Positions 61,956 through 64,000 of a stretch of 64,000 bases of DNA are shown here, piece by piece. The stretch comes from Methylophilaceae bacterium (lineage in GTDB: Bacteria; Pseudomonadota; Gammaproteobacteria; Burkholderiales; Methylophilaceae). Numbering within the stretch: position 1 is the stretch's first letter; every line of letters begins with the position of its first letter. Below the pieces are notes generated by a model. That model made no database searches and had not been told where the DNA came from. It saw only the letters and a list, made by a program, of their open reading frames with translations. A program made the position numbers and the translations under genes. The stretch lies in NCBI GenBank assembly GCA_028342535.1, contig JAOLWQ010000003.1, forward strand, positions 62,001 through 126,000, in the 5' to 3' direction.

Positions 61956-63128
61956 GTGAAAATAATTTCAATACTTGGATCAACTGGGAGCATTGGACGG
62001 AGTGCTTTAGATGTAATTAAACTCCATCCAGATAGATTTGATATTTTTGCTTTATCTGGATACGACAATGAAGATTTATTATTTAAGCAAGCTATCGCAT
62101 TCAACCCCACCTACATTGTTACCAAAGATGAAGAATCCCAAATTAAGTTATCAGCCTTATTGAAAAATATTAGCAACGGAACAGAGGTTTTATTTGGCCC
62201 CGAGGGCTATAAATTTATTGCTGGCCATGAAAAAGTATCAACAGTACTTGCTGCAATAACTGGAGCAGCTGGGTTACTTTCAACCATGGAAGCAGCTCAG
62301 AAAGGTAAAACAATTCTTTTGGCTAATAAAGAATCTATGGTTATGGCAGGTAATTTGTTGTCAGAAATATGCTTACAAAATAATGGTCTTATTATTCCGG
62401 TGGATAGTGAGCATAATGCTATTTTTCAGGTTATTCACGATCAAAATAATCAATCTGAGATTAATAAGTTAATCTTAACTGCTTCTGGGGGACCTTTTAG
62501 AAGTTTGCCATTAAGAGAATTAAAAAATGTTAGCATCAAAGATGCCTTAAATCACCCGAATTGGGAAATGGGCCAAAAGGTAACAATAGATTCTGCCACA
62601 ATGATGAATAAGGGGCTAGAAGTAATTGAAGCTGCTTATTTATTTAAAATAAGTCATAATAAAATTGAAGTGCTTATTCATCCTCAAAGTATTATTCATT
62701 CTCTAGTTGAGTTTATTGATGGAAGCACTCTTACGCAGCTTGGATTTCCAGATATGAAAGTTCCAATATCTTATGCATTAAGTTTTCCAGAAAGAATAGC
62801 TTCCGGGGTTAAAGGTATTGACCTCTCATCAGTTAGCGACTTACAATTTGAATTGCCAGATTTGGAAAAATTTAGGTGCCTTAAACTAGCATATAATTGC
62901 TTAGAACTAGGTGGAAGTTACCCAATTGAGATAAATGCAGCAAATGAGGTAGCAGTCGATGCATTTTTAAGAAAAAAAATTAACTTTACTCAGATACCAG
63001 AATTAATTGAAAAGGCGCTTAATGCAGCCCAGAGCTCAAAAATAGAGACCATTGAAGATGTATTAGTAGTTAACGAAGTTTCAAGAATTAAGGCAGGTCA
63101 GTTATTGAAAGGATTTAAATTTGCATAG
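61956..63128 (+). CDS. dxr: 1-deoxy-D-xylulose-5-phosphate reductoisomerase
   Basis: This 390-residue MEP-pathway enzyme supplies IPP and DMAPP, used by UppS and MiaA in this window. The NADPH motif is LGSTGSIGRSALDVI, then LLANKESMVMAG, PVDSEHNAIFQ, and TASGGPFR and HPNWEMGQKVTIDSATMMNKG at the active site. The start is GTG 61956, directly after cdsA. Confidence 0.97.
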   Translation: MKIISILGSTGSIGRSALDVIKLHPDRFDIFALSGYDNEDLLFKQAIAFNPTYIVTKDEESQIKLSALLKNISNGTEVLFGPEGYKFIAGHEKVSTVLAAITGAAGLLSTMEAAQKGKTILLANKESMVMAGNLLSEICLQNNGLIIPVDSEHNAIFQVIHDQNNQSEINKLILTASGGPFRSLPLRELKNVSIKDALNHPNWEMGQKVTIDSATMMNKGLEVIEAAYLFKISHNKIEVLIHPQSIIHSLVEFIDGSTLTQLGFPDMKVPISYALSFPERIASGVKGIDLSSVSDLQFELPDLEKFRCLKLAYNCLELGGSYPIEINAANEVAVDAFLRKKINFTQIPELIEKALNAAQSSKIETIEDVLVVNEVSRIKAGQLLKGFKFA

Positions 63129-64000
63129 TATATTGTCTTTTATACTTACTATTTCACTTGTTGTTATTGTTCATGAATTTGGACATTTTGTTGTAGCAAA
63201 AATGTTTAAAGTGGGTGTTGAGAAATTTTCAGTTGGTTTTGGGAGAGTTCTATACAAAAAACAAATAGGGTTAACTGAATTTAGCTTAAGAATTATTCCA
63301 CTGGGTGGATTCGTAAAATTCTATGAAAACTCAAATTTTAAAGGTGTAAAGTTGTTTGAAAATATCTCTTTAGCAAAAAAGTCGCTAATTGTATTGGCAG
63401 GCCCTTTAATTAATTTTATATTTGCTTTCATTTTATTGTTATTCTTAAATCAGGGTGAGCAATTTAAAATCATTCCAAAAATCACTGCTATCAATTCAAC
63501 TAGCATTGCTGCAAATGCTGGATTTAAAATAAACGACGTTATTATTTCTGTTAATGATAAAAAAATAACATCTGTAAGTGAGCATAATAAACTACTTATA
63601 GAATATGCAAATAAAGACTTAAAGTATAAATTACTAAGAAGTAATAAAAAATTGTTAATCACAATAAATAGCGCAGATCGTTTAGATCTAAAAAGGAACC
63701 AGATTAACAAAGATAGTGCTAATGGCCTTTATTTTTTTCCATCCTCTGTAAATTCAGTTGAAATAACTGATGTTATTCCTAGGTCTCCTGCTGAAACAGC
63801 TGATATAAGAAAAAAAGATATTATTGTAAGCGTTAATAATAAAACTATCTTTAATTCATCAGATTTAGTGAGAGTAGTAAATAGTAAACCAAACGAACTA
63901 ATAACCATTAAAGTGCTTAGAAATAGCGAGTTAGTATCAATCTCAGTTAAACCACAATTAAATAGCGAAAATATTAGAAAAGTTGGTGTTATTGGTGTCA
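63121..64000 (+). CDS. rseP: RseP intramembrane zinc protease (3' end beyond the window)
   Basis: The site-2 protease RseP cleaves anti-sigma factors and leftover signal peptides. I start at TTG 63121, preceded by AAAGGA 7 nt upstream and overlapping dxr by 8 nt. The zinc motif HEFGH is at residues 18-22 in the first membrane helix, and two PDZ domains follow (around GFKINDVIISVNDKK and ADIRKKDIIVSVNNK). The window ends before the C-terminal membrane helices and the third metal ligand. Confidence 0.92.
   Translation, partial: MHSILSFILTISLVVIVHEFGHFVVAKMFKVGVEKFSVGFGRVLYKKQIGLTEFSLRIIPLGGFVKFYENSNFKGVKLFENISLAKKSLIVLAGPLINFIFAFILLLFLNQGEQFKIIPKITAINSTSIAANAGFKINDVIISVNDKKITSVSEHNKLLIEYANKDLKYKLLRSNKKLLITINSADRLDLKRNQINKDSANGLYFFPSSVNSVEITDVIPRSPAETADIRKKDIIVSVNNKTIFNSSDLVRVVNSKPNELITIKVLRNSELVSISVKPQLNSENIRKVGVIGV

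Overview
The window is AT-rich, densely coded bacterial DNA. Gene content and order point to a gammaproteobacterium with a small genome. The right end has map-glnD divergent from rpsB-tsf-pyrH-frr-uppS-cdsA-dxr-rseP. The centre has sdhCDAB-sdhE-fumC, and the left has tsaE-amidase-miaA. Low GC, very short intergenic gaps and two photolyase-family genes would suit a pelagic marine lineage such as the SUP05/Thioglobus group. That assignment is inference; no rRNA is present to settle it.

Layout. (1) 1-7320: housekeeping genes: the tail of a Rieske protein, sppA, pgi, queG, tsaE, an AmiC/AmiB-type amidase, miaA and an EamA permease whose start codon is not ATG/GTG/TTG. (2) 7306-16792, minus strand: a tight ten-gene run for lipid modification: two cyclopropane-synthase-family methyltransferases, DUF2878, DUF1295, a DUF6134-like protein, a Blc-type lipocalin, a three-His-box desaturase, a flavin amine oxidase, DUF1365, and a TPR/GT41 glycosyltransferase last. 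(3) 17152-30200, plus strand: an accessory surface-glycan locus with an ABC exporter, a 2OG oxygenase, a methyltransferase, sugar-modifying enzymes (PseB-like dehydratase, NeuB-family synthase, PIG-L deacetylase, formyltransferase-like, RmlD-like SDR), a pyruvyl-transferase-family protein and several glycosyltransferases including a GT11 fucosyltransferase. A 45-codon ORF resembling the C-terminus of a CMP-sugar synthetase sits beside NeuB. The locus ends at tRNA-Glu(UUC). (4) 30507-36625: DoxX, YqaA, two paralogous TPR-glycosyltransferase proteins with 102-bp tandem repeats, a GT2 enzyme and two small membrane proteins. (5) 36651-40374: a secreted protein, a DCC thiol oxidoreductase, a DASH cryptochrome, a second photolyase-like protein that appears to lack most Fe-S ligands, and a zinc-ribbon miniprotein. 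(6) 40403-42953: a CsoR-controlled metal operon (CsoR, barrel-like protein, MerP-like, MerT-like) divergent from a thioredoxin-MsrB fusion, with a clear CsoR-type operator in the csoR promoter. (7) 43044-53748: ABC exporter, methyltransferase, small proteins, then a GntR/HutC regulator followed by malic enzyme, sdhCDAB, sdhE and fumC. (8) 53763-64000: glnD and map (minus), then the rpsB-to-rseP run (plus), with rseP cut by the window edge.

How the parts fit. The lipid operon and the photolyase block look like protection against light or oxidative damage. The glycan locus probably builds and exports a variable surface polymer containing deoxy- or nonulosonic-type sugars. The GntR-malic enzyme-SDH-fumarase block is a compact C4-dicarboxylate module. 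The CsoR operon handles a thiophilic metal, probably Cu(I). No insertion sequence, integrase, CRISPR array or rRNA was seen. uppS and the EamA permease both appear to start at non-standard codons.
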